From: Dryocosmus kuriphilus | Lineage: Eukaryota; Arthropoda; Insecta; Hymenoptera; Cynipidae | DNA length: 64,000 nt | Assembly: GCA_038277395.1 (NCBI GenBank) | Contig: CM076189.1 | Coordinates: 81,271,421 to 81,335,420 of the forward strand | Direction: 5' to 3' | Shown here: positions 21,500 through 31,925 of the stretch, piece by piece | How positions within the stretch are numbered: position 1 is the first letter of the stretch | Layout: every line of letters begins with the position of its first letter | Made by a program: the position numbers and the translations under genes | Notes under the pieces: generated by a model | Told to the model about the DNA's origin: nothing | The model's database searches: none | The model's input: the letters and a program-made list of their open reading frames with translations, nothing else

Positions 21500-24400
21500 G
21501 TAAGTGTAAAAGGTTATTATAATTATTATTTATAAAAATATTGCATACGTATGTTCTCAAACATGTTTACTTAATAGCTTCCATTTTGAGTTATTCATTT
21601 TTAAAGGTAGTCATCGAAACTTTCCATATGGCACAAAATAATGATTAGAAATATATTATTGAATTTTTAACGCTTTAACATGAAATTGTGTAATCTGAAA
21701 TTTGAAAACTGTAAAAAATTCAAAGCGCTAGCTTTAAAAATAAAATGAGGCTTCACATTCCAAGAATTTTAAATAATTTTAAGGGTGTTTAAGAGATTTT
21801 AATGGTGTTTAATGGATTTTAAGTATTTGAAGGGATTTAAAGGACTTTTGGGGTTTAAAATGATTTTAGGAATTTTATGTTTTTAGGATTTTAAGGTCTT
21901 TAATGTTTTAAGGGTTTAAGGTATTTTAAGGGATTGAAGGAGTTTGAGCAATTTTAAGAGATATAAGAGATTTTAAGGGTGTTAAGATACTTTAATCTAT
22001 TACAGGAGTTTTCTGTAATTCAAGGAATCTAAAGGATTTTCGTATTTTCAAGAGGTTTAAAGGACTTTAAGATTCTAAAACATTTTTAAGGAAGCTTAAA
22101 GATTTTAAGGATTTTAAGAATTTTTAGGACTTCAAGTGTATAAGCTCTTCGAATATTTAATTAATTTAAGGAATCTAAATAACTTTGAAGGTTTTTAAGT
22201 GTGTTTAAGGGGTTTTAATGGTGTTAAACGAATTGAAGTGTACTTATGGGATTTGAAAGGCGTTTAACAGAATTTAATAGTCTTAAAAAATGTGAAGGGG
22301 GTTTAAGGGTTTTTAAAGCCTTTTGAGAGAATTGAAGCATTCCAAGTGTTTTAAAGGATCTTGAGAAATTTAAGGTGTTTCAAGAGATTTTAAAGATTTT
22401 GCGTATTTTAAGAGTTTTAAGGATCTTGAAGGATATTAAGGAGGTTTAATGGTTTAAGGGCTATAAGTCTCTTAATCCATTCAGATATTTTTTGGATTTT
22501 AAGGGTTTTATAGTTCTAAGGGGTTAAGCGATATGACGGGAATTGAAGGATTTAAGGAATCTTAATAATTTTAAAGAATTTTAAAGTTTTAAGAAATATT
22601 AAGGGACTTAAAGGATTTACGGGATTTTAATGGTGTTTATTGTACTGAAACGGTTATAAAGTCCCCTCTCATAATAATAAAGCGTAAAGTAAGACGGAGA
22701 GAGAATAAATTAAATTTACAGCCATTGAATAAGGGCGACGGACTGGCCTAAATACCAGCGCGATAAGCATATCTATATCGGCTACTGGGTCACTGGGAAA
22801 AATCAATAGAAGCGCGCGCAACCTAAGACCCGAAAAAAGGGAGAATCGCGGGACCAAGTCAACCCGGCTTCGTCGAACCACGAAACCAGAAGAGCGCTCG
22901 CTATCGAACCTCTCAACCCAGCTGTTGATTTGACTTTTCCGCTCCAGCGACCAGCAAGGCGTCCTCACGGCGGTTGAACCGATTAGTAGGATCACAACCC
23001 TTAGAACTTTAAGAGCATCCAGAAGGCAAGTAAAATATAAAAAGGAATATAGCCACAACCTATCACATTTTGGTGAACTCTCATTACAATTTTTTGTTGG
23101 CAATTCACCCTTGGAATTGCCGATTTGCACCCGAAACTCTGCGAGAGTGAAGTTCTCCTTCAACCAGGCCCCGTCCTGGAGATCGAGAACGGGACTCTCC
23201 TCCAGGCAGAAACTGCGAGTGCAGGTTGGCCATCTCTAAGGGGAAATAGGAAAATTTCCCATCTCAAATATAAAATTCTTAGTTCTGTGCTCTACCTGTG
23301 CTTTAAACCAAGTTCATGTCCTGGGGATCGCATAGCGGACGCCTAAGGAATTAAAGATTTAATAAATATTTGAAATAGGAAGATTTTCTATCTCAAATAT
23401 AAAATTTTAATTTCTGTGCTCCACCTGTACTTTCAACTAGGCTCATTTCCTGGGGATCGTATAGCTGAGGCTTAAAGAATTAAAAATTTTGATAAATATT
23501 TGAAGTAGAACGATTCCGTGACGTACTCAGCTCTGCAAAATCTAGGGTGATAACCAAGCCTATTACGATTGTGCAGAGGTGAGACTACGTCTCGCTACGT
23601 GAAAAGTTGGTAGCATCAGAATCAATAAAATTTAAGCCAGATGGGCAACAGATCTACTTGTTTTCGAAATTAAAATTTAAGCAGTTAGGGAACCAAATTG
23701 GAACCTTGCGCCCGGCATAGCACCAAGCTTGGGCAAGGTGAAGGTTGGGTTGCTGTGAGTTAAAAAGGTTGTATTTTATAGGGAAAATATGAAAAGTATT
23801 CTGGATGTCTCTGTAAAATTATAAAAGATAGAAATTATGTTTTGCATCCGTTGAATGCGTTCGAGAGATAAAATTATTTTCAAAGGACATAGTCAAGAAA
23901 TAATTAAATTGGCGTGGTTCTGTTTGCGCTTTTGGCTCTCACAATCTCCCCATATAAATAATATAATACAATCTTTCAGTGTATCAATGAGTCGACACGT
24001 AGAGAAACTTCTTTTTTTTGAGTCGTCCGCTGACCTTGAACTGAGGACTACGGAAAATTATATCAGCGAGGGATTTTTAATGAAAAACTATTTTCGCTTT
24101 CGAGACCTCCGTTTGAAAAATAGCAAGGAAATTAGACCACGTATAGGGGGAGGGCCTCCTGTTTTTGTTGCCCGGGTGTCTTTGTTGGTCCAACTTAATA
24201 ATAAAGTTGTAAGAGCCAGTTTCAACGTCCTACCCGACCTCGATCCGATTTGTGTAATCAGACTCGAATTGTTGGACAGGACACATTAAATGCAAATCGG
24301 AATAAAATCTTTAGCAATTCTCAATATTGCTGGAGAAATCCGAGATGCGACAAGCAATTAAAATCAACCCTAAAAGCTCAATTTTCACGTAAAATCAAAA

Positions 24401-27400
24401 TTCCCCGAGAGGCACAACTCGAAAAATAGAAAAATATTCAGTAATTTGCAATATAAATTGTTGGAAATCTCATTTCAGCCTGGGGACACGATTCAGAAAG
24501 GAAGTAATAAAAGGGATCGAATGACCCCAAAAATGAATAACGTTACAGTATACTAAAGTTTTTAAAAGATTTCACGGGTTTTAAGATTTGATCGTTTGCA
24601 AGGGCTGTTCAAATGTTTTAAAGGCCTTTAAGGTATTTAAAGGGACTTAGGGGATATTAAGGCTATAAAGGGTGTTCATCTTTTTCATATTTTTAATGGT
24701 TTATAGATTTTAAGACTTTAATGGTTACAAATTTTTAGGGGTCTACGTGATTTTAAGAAGTTGATTAATTTTAAATGATTATAAGCGCTTCAAGGGATTG
24801 GAAGCTTCTAATTGAATTTTAAGCGATTTCAAGAATTTTAAGAGATTTTAGTGAAAGTTCGGGGTGTGAAAGATTTTAAGGGATTAATCTAATTTAATGA
24901 TATGAAGAATTTTATGGTATTTAAGCGATTTTAAAAATTTTGAGATTTTAGGGGATTAAAGCATTTGAAAGGATTTAAAGAGATTTAAAAAGAATTTGTA
25001 ACATTTAAAGAATTTACAGGTTTAAATTTATTTAATGAATTTTAGCTGTTTTAGTAATAATAACAATAATAATGATAATATTAATAATATAAGTGTTTTG
25101 AAGGATTTTGAAGAATTTTCGACTGCAAAGATTTCACGAGTTTTGTGGCATCTAGGGATTTTGGGATCATAAGTGTTTTAAAGTTTTAAGTGGTTAAGTG
25201 ATATTAAGGGGTTTAAAGGAATTAAGTAATTTTAAAGGATTTTCAGTGTTTTAAGGAATTCTCAGGAATTTACAGTATTTGAGGGAATTTATGTGATTTT
25301 GAATAATTTTAAGTGTTTTAAAGCATATGCGCGTTTCATTTCTTGTAAAATATTATGCTCTTGTGGCACCTTTTTGAATTTTAAGGAGAACTATTTCAGC
25401 CAATAAAATTCCACTGTTAACCAATCTTGTTAAAAATTGTTTGGTTTCTTATTTAAGTAAGAAATATAGATTCCTCAAGAAGAGCCTAAAAAGATTTTTT
25501 TTCTTTTTGGACTGAAAGTGATCGCGAGATTTCCTAGACATTATTGTTCTTGTTCTCGATTGAAGTCAGTCTAGATCCACTGTACCTTTAACGTAACTAT
25601 CCGTAAGCTTCATACGTTACTTTACATTAGTTTTAAATCCAAGAAATTGTAACCTTTTAAAGTTATCTTTACATTTTAAAATAAGTAAGACCTCTTCTTA
25701 CCAAAATAGGTGCGGAGGGATCTGGACGATTTGATTTGAATACTCCACTGGACATTAATGGTGAACCAATAAGAGCCGTAACCGAACATGTTCGTAAGTA
25801 GATAGGCTGGGGTGTTTCAAATTAATAGTTCAGTTCAGATATGCAAATATAATTCAACGTATTTCCTACGTGTTTGTGAGATATCCAATAATATCCAACA
25901 TTTTGAGTGTTTCATTTACCTAAATTCTAATTGTCTTGCTCCTCCTCCTCTTCGTTCTCCTCTTCCTCTTCATTCTCCCCCTGCTCTTTATTCCCCTCCT
26001 CCTTAGTTGAAGCAATCGTATTGGAGTTTCTCTGATTAGAGACAAATCGATGGCCATTATCATCGGACTCCAATAAAGTTAGTCCAAAAGGAAAAAAAAA
26101 AATATTTTATTGCATAATTAAGTGATGAAGCATTTCATTTTTAATAAAATTGTTGACGATTAAAACAAAATATGTGTGTGTTATCTCAAAATAGTGAAAG
26201 CAATTATGATGATCTTTTTAAGGCTGTAATATTTTTTAGAACCAATCGGCTTTTCGTTCTGCAAATATCAATTACAAATCAAAGAATTAAGCAAGCAAAT
26301 AAGATTTTCCCACTGAAATTTGGAGGTGCTTTCTTACGTGATTTTTGACTCTGAATCCGAATCTGAAAGCATAATTTTTCTAGCACGTAAGGATTTTCAG
26401 ATGTTCTAATCCAAATGTGACAAAATGACCGTTTTTGTGTATATCATATTCCCAATGAAAGAATCGACAGGAAGGCACATACATGATTTCTGATATGGTA
26501 TAATATTTAAACCTGTAGTGCCCTTTGTACCTTGAAATTCTATTTTCTGGGGTACCGAAGCACCAAACGTTTCATCAGACCGATTTCCGCAGAGAGAGCT
26601 CTCTATCAAGGAGTTTCTTGGATCGCTAATTACGAATCTGGAGCCTGAGTAGTGGGCATGTTCTAATGGGAAGCGTAGCAAGAAGCCACGAAGAACAAGA
26701 GTAAGTCATGCGTGCAAGGAAAGGGTACATAAATAGTAACCTAACACACGAAGAAAGAGAGATACAACGGAAAATAGGAGAGATAGCCAAAGGAGAGGGA
26801 ACAAAGGAAAGACAAACAGGGTATCGTGTCAAAAGATCTGTATTCAAGAGGAGTGGCATAGTTGGAAAGAAAGGAATGAAAGAATAGAGAAGACACATAG
26901 AAGTTTTTATTGGAAGGGAAATGGGGGAGAGCCAAAGGATAAAGGCAAACGTAAAAGAAAGAAGCAGAGAAGAGGGCGATGGAGAGTGGAAGGAAAGGGA
27001 AAGAGATATTAAGGCGATTTTAATTGTAGCAGGAATAATGAGAAAGGATAGAGAGTTCTGTAAATATATCGATACATGTCATATAGTAAGGTTGACGGAC
27101 ACGTTGATGGAAGAAAAGGAAAGAAAAAAGGCAAGAAATATATTACGGGATGGTTTTAGATGAGGACTACAAGGGGCTATAAGAAAAAAGGACAAGTTTA
27201 GTACTAATGGACAAAAAAATTATCTTTTAAATAATTAGTAATTTGTTCAATCAAAAAAGGGCATCTTTCATAAAAGAATAAAGATGTCACGAAACGTGAA
27301 TATTATAAGTCCATCGATTTGTCTTGAAACATGATTTTTTCTACGCTTGCTTCAACTCAGGAGAAGGATGAAGTGGAGAAAGAAGAGGATGAAGATGGAG

Positions 27401-28029
27401 ATATCAGTCCCTAAAAATTAAAGAATAGGGTTTAAAAATTAAGAGATTCACCAATTTTTGATCACCCTAGATATACTATTCATGATAATAAATGTATGTT
27501 TAAAAAAAAAATTCATCCATTTCTTCTTGCAGTACCTCCTGTCAGCGATCCATGTCATTCTGCCGCGGCTGCTCCTCGTGAGAGGTCCAGCTCTCCACTT
27601 GCAAGGATTCCTTCAGCTCACACACTGGGCGAATTTGGATACAAACGGCTTATTCCTAGAACGAATGCCAGCCGGATATTTGAATTTCGAAGATACGTTT
27701 TTCCTGATGATACACGAATAAGAAGGGAATTAAAAAATCCTCGCAGATATGAGCGTATACTACCACAAGAATATATTGTATTATCAACAGTCGATGGTGA
27801 GGTTTTCGCAACAGTGGAAAATATGGATATTCTTCGAGGAATATATACTTCCGGGGCACGGCGAATGAAAGTATATATGCGCGATGGCACGTTTGAACGT
27901 ATGAATGCTGAAGAAATTTTGGAAACACCAGTAGATTGTCGAAGGAGAATCATAAGCTCGTTTAGAAGTATAACTGTAAACAAAGATTCTCTAATATATC
28001 TTTACCATTCAATTCAAAGTTTATATTAA
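21442..28029 (+). CDS. Secreted protein of unknown function, three exons (212 aa)
   Basis: Exons at 21,442-21,499, 25,710-25,793 and 27,533-28,029 join in phase (58 + 84 + 497 nt) to give 212 residues and a TAA stop. Both introns start GTAAGT and end AG. Exon 1 encodes a signal peptide (MKIFTNIIFLTFVCCA, likely cut before QIK), so the product enters the secretory pathway. The mature part is basic and arginine-rich with three cysteines (20, 55 and 183). A Ser/Pro/Ala-rich stretch (about 50-75) precedes a more conserved region with EYIVLSTVDGEVFATV and VYMRDGTFERM. I recognise no family. It is the only intact multi-exon frame in the window, while its duplicate at 51,220-55,137 is broken. The exon model is inferred; no transcript evidence is available here. 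Confidence 0.68.
22641..24551. mobile_element. Unclassified TIR insertion (~1.9 kb) in intron 1 of the secreted-protein gene
   Basis: The segment is absent from the duplicate, whose sequence passes directly from about 52,390 to 52,410. The ends are imperfect inverted repeats: tgtactgaaacggttat at 22,641 and, reversed, tatactgtaacgttat at 24,551. Base composition is clearly less AT-rich than the flanks. It contains a 129-bp tandem duplication and two open stretches (minus 22,669-23,163, 164 codons; plus 23,855-24,289, 144 codons) that resemble nothing I know. It is probably a non-autonomous DNA transposon; the superfamily is undetermined. Confidence 0.55.
23251..23508. repeat. 129-bp tandem duplication
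   Basis: The phrase atctcaaata starts at 23,261 and again at 23,390. Each copy continues through tctgtgctc.acctgt, cctggggatcg.atag and aataaatatttgaa. The two copies differ at roughly one base in seven. The repeat lies inside the 1.9-kb insertion. Confidence 0.8.
25710..25793 (+). CDS. Exon 2 of the secreted-protein gene
   Basis: The 84-nt exon lies between ccaaaatag and gtaagt and enters and leaves in phase 1. It encodes AEGSGRFDLNTPLDINGEPI and a few more residues. The partner exon (53,038-53,121) is the same length but has a stop at its third codon. Confidence 0.65.
26040..26077 (+). other. Possible 38-nt alternative exon in intron 2
   Basis: A conserved stretch lies between tctgattag and gttagt. 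In the duplicate the downstream site is a perfect GTAAGT, but the upstream AG is changed. Inclusion would keep an open frame but move exon 3 into phase 0, giving a different and shorter tail that stops near 27,721. The whole intron is alignable between duplicates, so conservation alone does not show function. The call is weak. Confidence 0.15.
27533..28029 (+). CDS. Exon 3 (terminal) of the secreted-protein gene
   Basis: It starts after a pyrimidine-rich tract and AG (ttcttcttgcag) and stays open for 165 codons to TAA. It carries most of the protein, including the Ser/Pro-rich linker (APRERSSSPLARIPSA), an Arg-rich middle and the block best conserved with the duplicate (LRGIY, RDGTFERM, PVD.RRR, ITVN). 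ATTAAA overlaps the stop codon and is the only candidate poly-A signal nearby. Confidence 0.7.
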
Positions 28030-28049
28030 ATAGAATGATTATTAGGCTA

Positions 28050-29209
28050 AAATACGATGGATAAATTACTGGAGACTTCAGATCTTATGCATGAAAATTA
28101 ATTTTCTTGGTTTTGTGTCTTAAAAGAGTAGAATTTAAATTTTGTAAAGCAAAAAAGAATTTCTTGATGTTATGATCGGGCCTAGAATAAGAAAACTTAC
28201 AATTAATTTAGAATTAATGTTCTGAAATATTTCCAGAAAATTTTTTTTTCCTAAATCATATGCTCAAGGTTCCTTCTATAATACACTAATCTCAATTTTA
28301 TTGAATGTTTAATTTATAGAAATAAGACTTTATATATAGTACATTGTAAGGTGTCACTTCTTGCGAGCGCCCTTTTTAAATTTACTTTTATTTACTTTAT
28401 TCCAAGAGTTTCTTTTATTGATTAGGTCGCGAGAGTAAAGTACTAAAAAAGCCAGTTCAATACATGAATATATCTCATAGTACACAAATGCATAAAGAAA
28501 AGGAATATTCCTTGGGAAATTATAATAATCGAATTAATAATAACAATATAAAAGTCTATCTTTTTATTCGAATACGGTGTTAAGATAGAATATTTGAAAT
28601 ACAGGTTTGACTTTATTATAATTTCGAAGACAATTTCTTTGAAGCTCAGATTTGGCTACGGCCAAATTGTTCGACTGGAATACAGAGTGATGCGGTCGAT
28701 TCTCGATGCTTTAGTTCGGCAGTGGAGAGATTGAGACAGAGAAATTAAGTTTATCAGGCAGCCTAAATCACTGGAAACATCCGAACTGCTAAAATACTCT
28801 CCAACGACCTTTATCAATTCGGACACACAGGGGTCGCCGTGTGCGAAACATCAACAATTCGTGTGAGAAATATCGAAATATTTGATTTCTCTTCAGATTC
28901 ACATCGATGCGGGTTCACAGGAGACTGCGTGAACCAATTACCAGCCGAACTGTCCATAATCTTTTAGGCTCTCTCTCTCTCTCCTCATTTACAAAACTCA
29001 AGCGCACCCAAGCCTGCGAAACGAGTGTGCCGCATTTAAAATGGATGTTCTAATCTTGTTTGCGAGAGAGCGTAGCTCGCCTCGTCAGCCAAATGATGTG
29101 AACGGCTGGTAACCCAGGTCTAAGGAGCAGACCTTCTCAACCTCTAAAGAGAGAGAGAGAGAGAGACAGCGTGCTACTCAAACAACATGTTAGCTTTCCC
29201 GTGCTTGCG

Positions 29210-29246
<37 letters not shown>

Positions 29247-29477
29247 CTCTCTCTTTCCCTTTCTATCTCATAGAGTGCGTAGAGAACTGCTAAAGCAGCG
29301 GATCCTGTATACGTCCGGAATTATTCTTTCGTAATAGTTTTTATATACATTACAATATTCAGTATTCGTTTTATGTAATATTATTCCCTCATTAGTGAAA
29401 TAACAAAATTAGAATTTGTCCACAATTATTGCTGCATATACACTTTTTGTTGGCCGTGGAAAGGGCCATTATAATGA
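28050..29477. repeat. Intergenic region with CT/GA microsatellites
   Basis: No gene is recognised. Simple repeats are (CT)n at 28,969-28,983, (GA)n at 29,148-29,166 and (CT)n at 29,213-29,242. The opposed GA and CT tracts could pair as a hairpin. The part 28,600-29,330 is less AT-rich than its surroundings and may be an old insertion, but I see neither terminal repeats nor coding similarity. A short piece near 28,420-28,480 (gagagtaaa..caatacat) weakly resembles 36,930-36,975. Confidence 0.4.
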
Positions 29478-29990
29478 ATGTATTAATATTTAGTATTACC
29501 CTTTTCGTGGATAATTAAAGTTTTTTGCTTGAAATCGCACCATTATTAAAAGAGGTCACATTTTAAAAGAAAAGGATGAATTTTTAGTGAACAATATTTA
29601 CGAAAAGAAAGTTAATTTTTAGCCAAACAGAACCCATTCCGTTACTAAGAAACAAAACGACGCCAAGAGCTGAGCGTCTTTCGTCGAGCAGCTTCCGGGG
29701 CATTAGCACTTAAATATTTTTTCTGTATTTTAGACGTCACAATTTCGAGTTTTCTTAATTTATATTTTTTGGAATGGTGCTGTTGGATTTTATTTAAGCT
29801 CTGTTCCTATTTCAAACATTTCCCCTCATTTTAAGGAATTTTAACGGATGTCGAGAGACTATTATCTACTTCCATGGATTAAAGGAATTTCGTAGAACTT
29901 AAAAACCCTTTCAGGTATTTTACGGGATTTCAACGTGTTCCAAGTAATTTAAATCTTTTTAAGGCTTCTCCAAGTATTTTACTGACTTGA
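29478..29990. repeat. Dispersed repeat unit, copy 2 (partner at 1-515)
   Basis: The sequence matches 1-515 in order and orientation (aaatcgcacc.ttattaaa, agccaaacagaaccca, gagcgtctttcgtcga, tattatctacttc). Similarity fades after about 29,990, just before the gag-only retroelements begin. Confidence 0.75.
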
Positions 29991-30080
29991 GGCACCTTTG
30001 CTGAGTTAATGTCCTGAGAAGGACGAGTAGGGGGAGGAGGAAGAGCATCAAGACGAGGAGTATATGTAAAATGAAAATGA

Positions 30081-31918
30081 TTTTTTTGGGTGGGAGAGGA
30101 GGAAATGCATTAATACACAACGTGTGGGGCTCTTCCGGCAAGTCGGTCCTACCCATTAAAACCTCATCCCTCTCTTATTGGCATTGATCCCACAGGAAAC
30201 TGCTCTCACATTGCCTTAAAGGGTGCAGCTTTCTACGTTGGCTCCGGCGCCTTCCTCTGTCCTGCTAACCTAGTGTTTCCTCCTGGCTGCTGTTGGCGGA
30301 TGGCGACTTACCAGGTTCCGGCATTCCACCGCCTGGTGCCTCTCTTTGTATCATCCTCGGCAGCATTTGCTGCGGTCTTCCGCTTTACACTCTCGGGCAA
30401 CATGTCCAAGAGTGTGGCACCTGCAGCACAGGGTTCCTGCGCTATGCGCTTTAAATCGGCACTTAACATACCCGACTTTCATTCAAACAGCCTTCTCCAT
30501 TTTGGCAGCAGGGACAGCATCCAGCTCCACGAAAGCTAGGATATAGCCTCTGCTGCTTCTCTTGGTGAGGTTCCGCCTTGGTGGAGAGCCAAGGTCGTCT
30601 CGCAGGGCAACCCTCAATTGCTCCTCCATATCCGCTGCCTCCGTGGTCTCTACCAAGTCTTACAACGCGATCTGGTTTCTTTGGACGATGTGTCGGACAT
30701 TCCCGCCTTCTCCAAGGGGGTCGAGATGGCTATTCCGAAATGCTGCCGCTCCTCTGCCTTGGGGCCCAGCTCAATGAAGAAATGCCCCGCCCTGGTCAGC
30801 TAGATCACCTTGACGTTTACGCCATGGTTTTCCGGCTTCAACCTCTTTTGTGTGTCCTTCAAGACATCCGCATACTTCATCCCTGGGGCTGGCGTGATCG
30901 TCACGGTCACTTGTGGGATATTCCTCTTCTCCTTTTTGGGGGCTCCTTGTCCCTTATCGGGCGCATTGTCCCTTTTTGACACTGCCTTCTCCTCAGGCTC
31001 ATTCTCAAACTCATTCCTCTCCTTTTTGCTTCTTCACCTTAGTACCTTTGAACAGGCGACCCCATCCTGTGTCCTGTTCTTTTTGTAGCAGGCTTCTCAA
31101 CTCCGATTCAGCTAGGCGGGCTGAGTGTTGCTCCCCTCGCCCGCTTGCGCGTCTCCGTAGCTTCCAGCGGCTTCGCCTGTGGCACTGTTTACGTAGAAAT
31201 GGAAGCAGAATTTCTCTCCTTGAAGGTGGAGCTCAGGAGGGACTTTTCCTTGCGCTACTTACCTATTTTTTCCCAGATCAGCTTGTTTATACTTTCCGCA
31301 TACCCCTCCGTGTAATTATTGAGGCCTCTAAACGTGTAACACACTGAGTGAATTGTACTTTGCGCTCCCTCCACGTAACCCTCTGCTTCAACTAGATACT
31401 CTGATTTACAGAGCTTCAGCAGCTTCTTTAGGCACTGGCGTACATCTCTGTGCTCTTCCTTCATCTCGTCCTGATATTACGCGATCCACCTTTTCATCGA
31501 AGCAGCCTTTGTGTACTCTTTATGTCTTTCTTCTTCTACCACGTTGAAGCTTTTGCTGAAGTCCAGCTCCTCTTCGACATTGGTCTCGTTCCTCCCCTTT
31601 CCGTTTATCTTGTTGATTAGCCATGTTAGCAGGTTCACCAGCGTACCGTGCGTGGACGGGTGGACCGAAATATTTGGGAACGGGTATAATCTCGGACCAA
31701 AATCCTACCCCAGTACTCTAGGACCAAACCTACCTTTAACCGGTCCCGGAATGCACAGATGGACCGGACTCGCCCGAAGCACTGCACTCCCCGATGAAGG
31801 CACGAAGGGGCTGGCTCCAGATGCTTGATCGCAACTTACACCTCGTCAAGCTCACAGGAGCCCCCACCCCATGCCGGCGGAAAAACCGGACGTGGTTCGG
31901 AGCAGTCCCGATGGGCTG
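30081..31918 (-). mobile_element. R1-clade gag-only retroelement, copy B
   Basis: The organisation is the same as copy A: 5'UTR remnant (31,625-31,918), gag (about 30,280-31,624), 3'UTR block (30,090-30,270) and poly-A (T run at 30,081-30,087). The gag-to-3'UTR junction (aaagctgcaccctttaaggca) corresponds to that of A and C. The 5' end is truncated inside the 5'UTR, directly next to the tail of copy C. There is no ORF2. Confidence 0.8.
30280..31624 (-). pseudogene. R1-clade gag of copy B, decayed
   Basis: The start codon at 31,624 is at the position matching copy A. Recognisable parts are the lysine-rich amino terminus, EEHRDVRQCLKKLLKLCKSE (31,400-31,464) and the core ITPAPGMKYADVLKDTQKRL (30,800-30,982). 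The knuckle region is degraded. Several stops and frameshifts make it the most decayed of the three related copies. Confidence 0.7.
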
Positions 31919-31925
31919 ATAACCT

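Larger units (their letters stand above)
19290..28030. repeat. Segmental duplication, copy 1 (partner 49,540-55,137)
   Basis: Colinear similarity with 49,540-55,137 runs from AT-rich non-coding DNA through the complete secreted-protein gene. Anchors include aacataacaatctga (19,770 and 50,060), ccgattttgaggaatt (19,877 and 50,177), the promoter and exon 1 (21,359-21,499 and 51,139-51,277), exon 2 (12 differences in 84 bp) and exon 3. Copy 1 has an extra ~1.9-kb insertion in intron 1 (22,641-24,551). Introns remain clearly alignable, so the duplication is of moderate age. Confidence 0.8.

Noticed and set aside
22669..23163. Minus-strand 164-codon frame with hydrophobic tail, and plus-strand 144-codon frame at 23,855-24,289
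   Set aside because: Both lie inside the 1.9-kb intron insertion, show no known motif, and have no second copy to test conservation. They are noted in the insertion entry but not called as genes.
26921..27163. 80-codon purine-rich frame in intron 2 (MGESQRIKANVKERS)
   Set aside because: It sits in a GA-rich tract that biases against stops. The matching region of the duplicate (54,148-54,333) has a different frame and length, so no coding constraint is evident.
28969..29242. CT/GA tracts as a MITE hairpin
   Set aside because: The opposed tracts could pair, but there are no flanking inverted repeats or target duplication; they are simple microsatellites.
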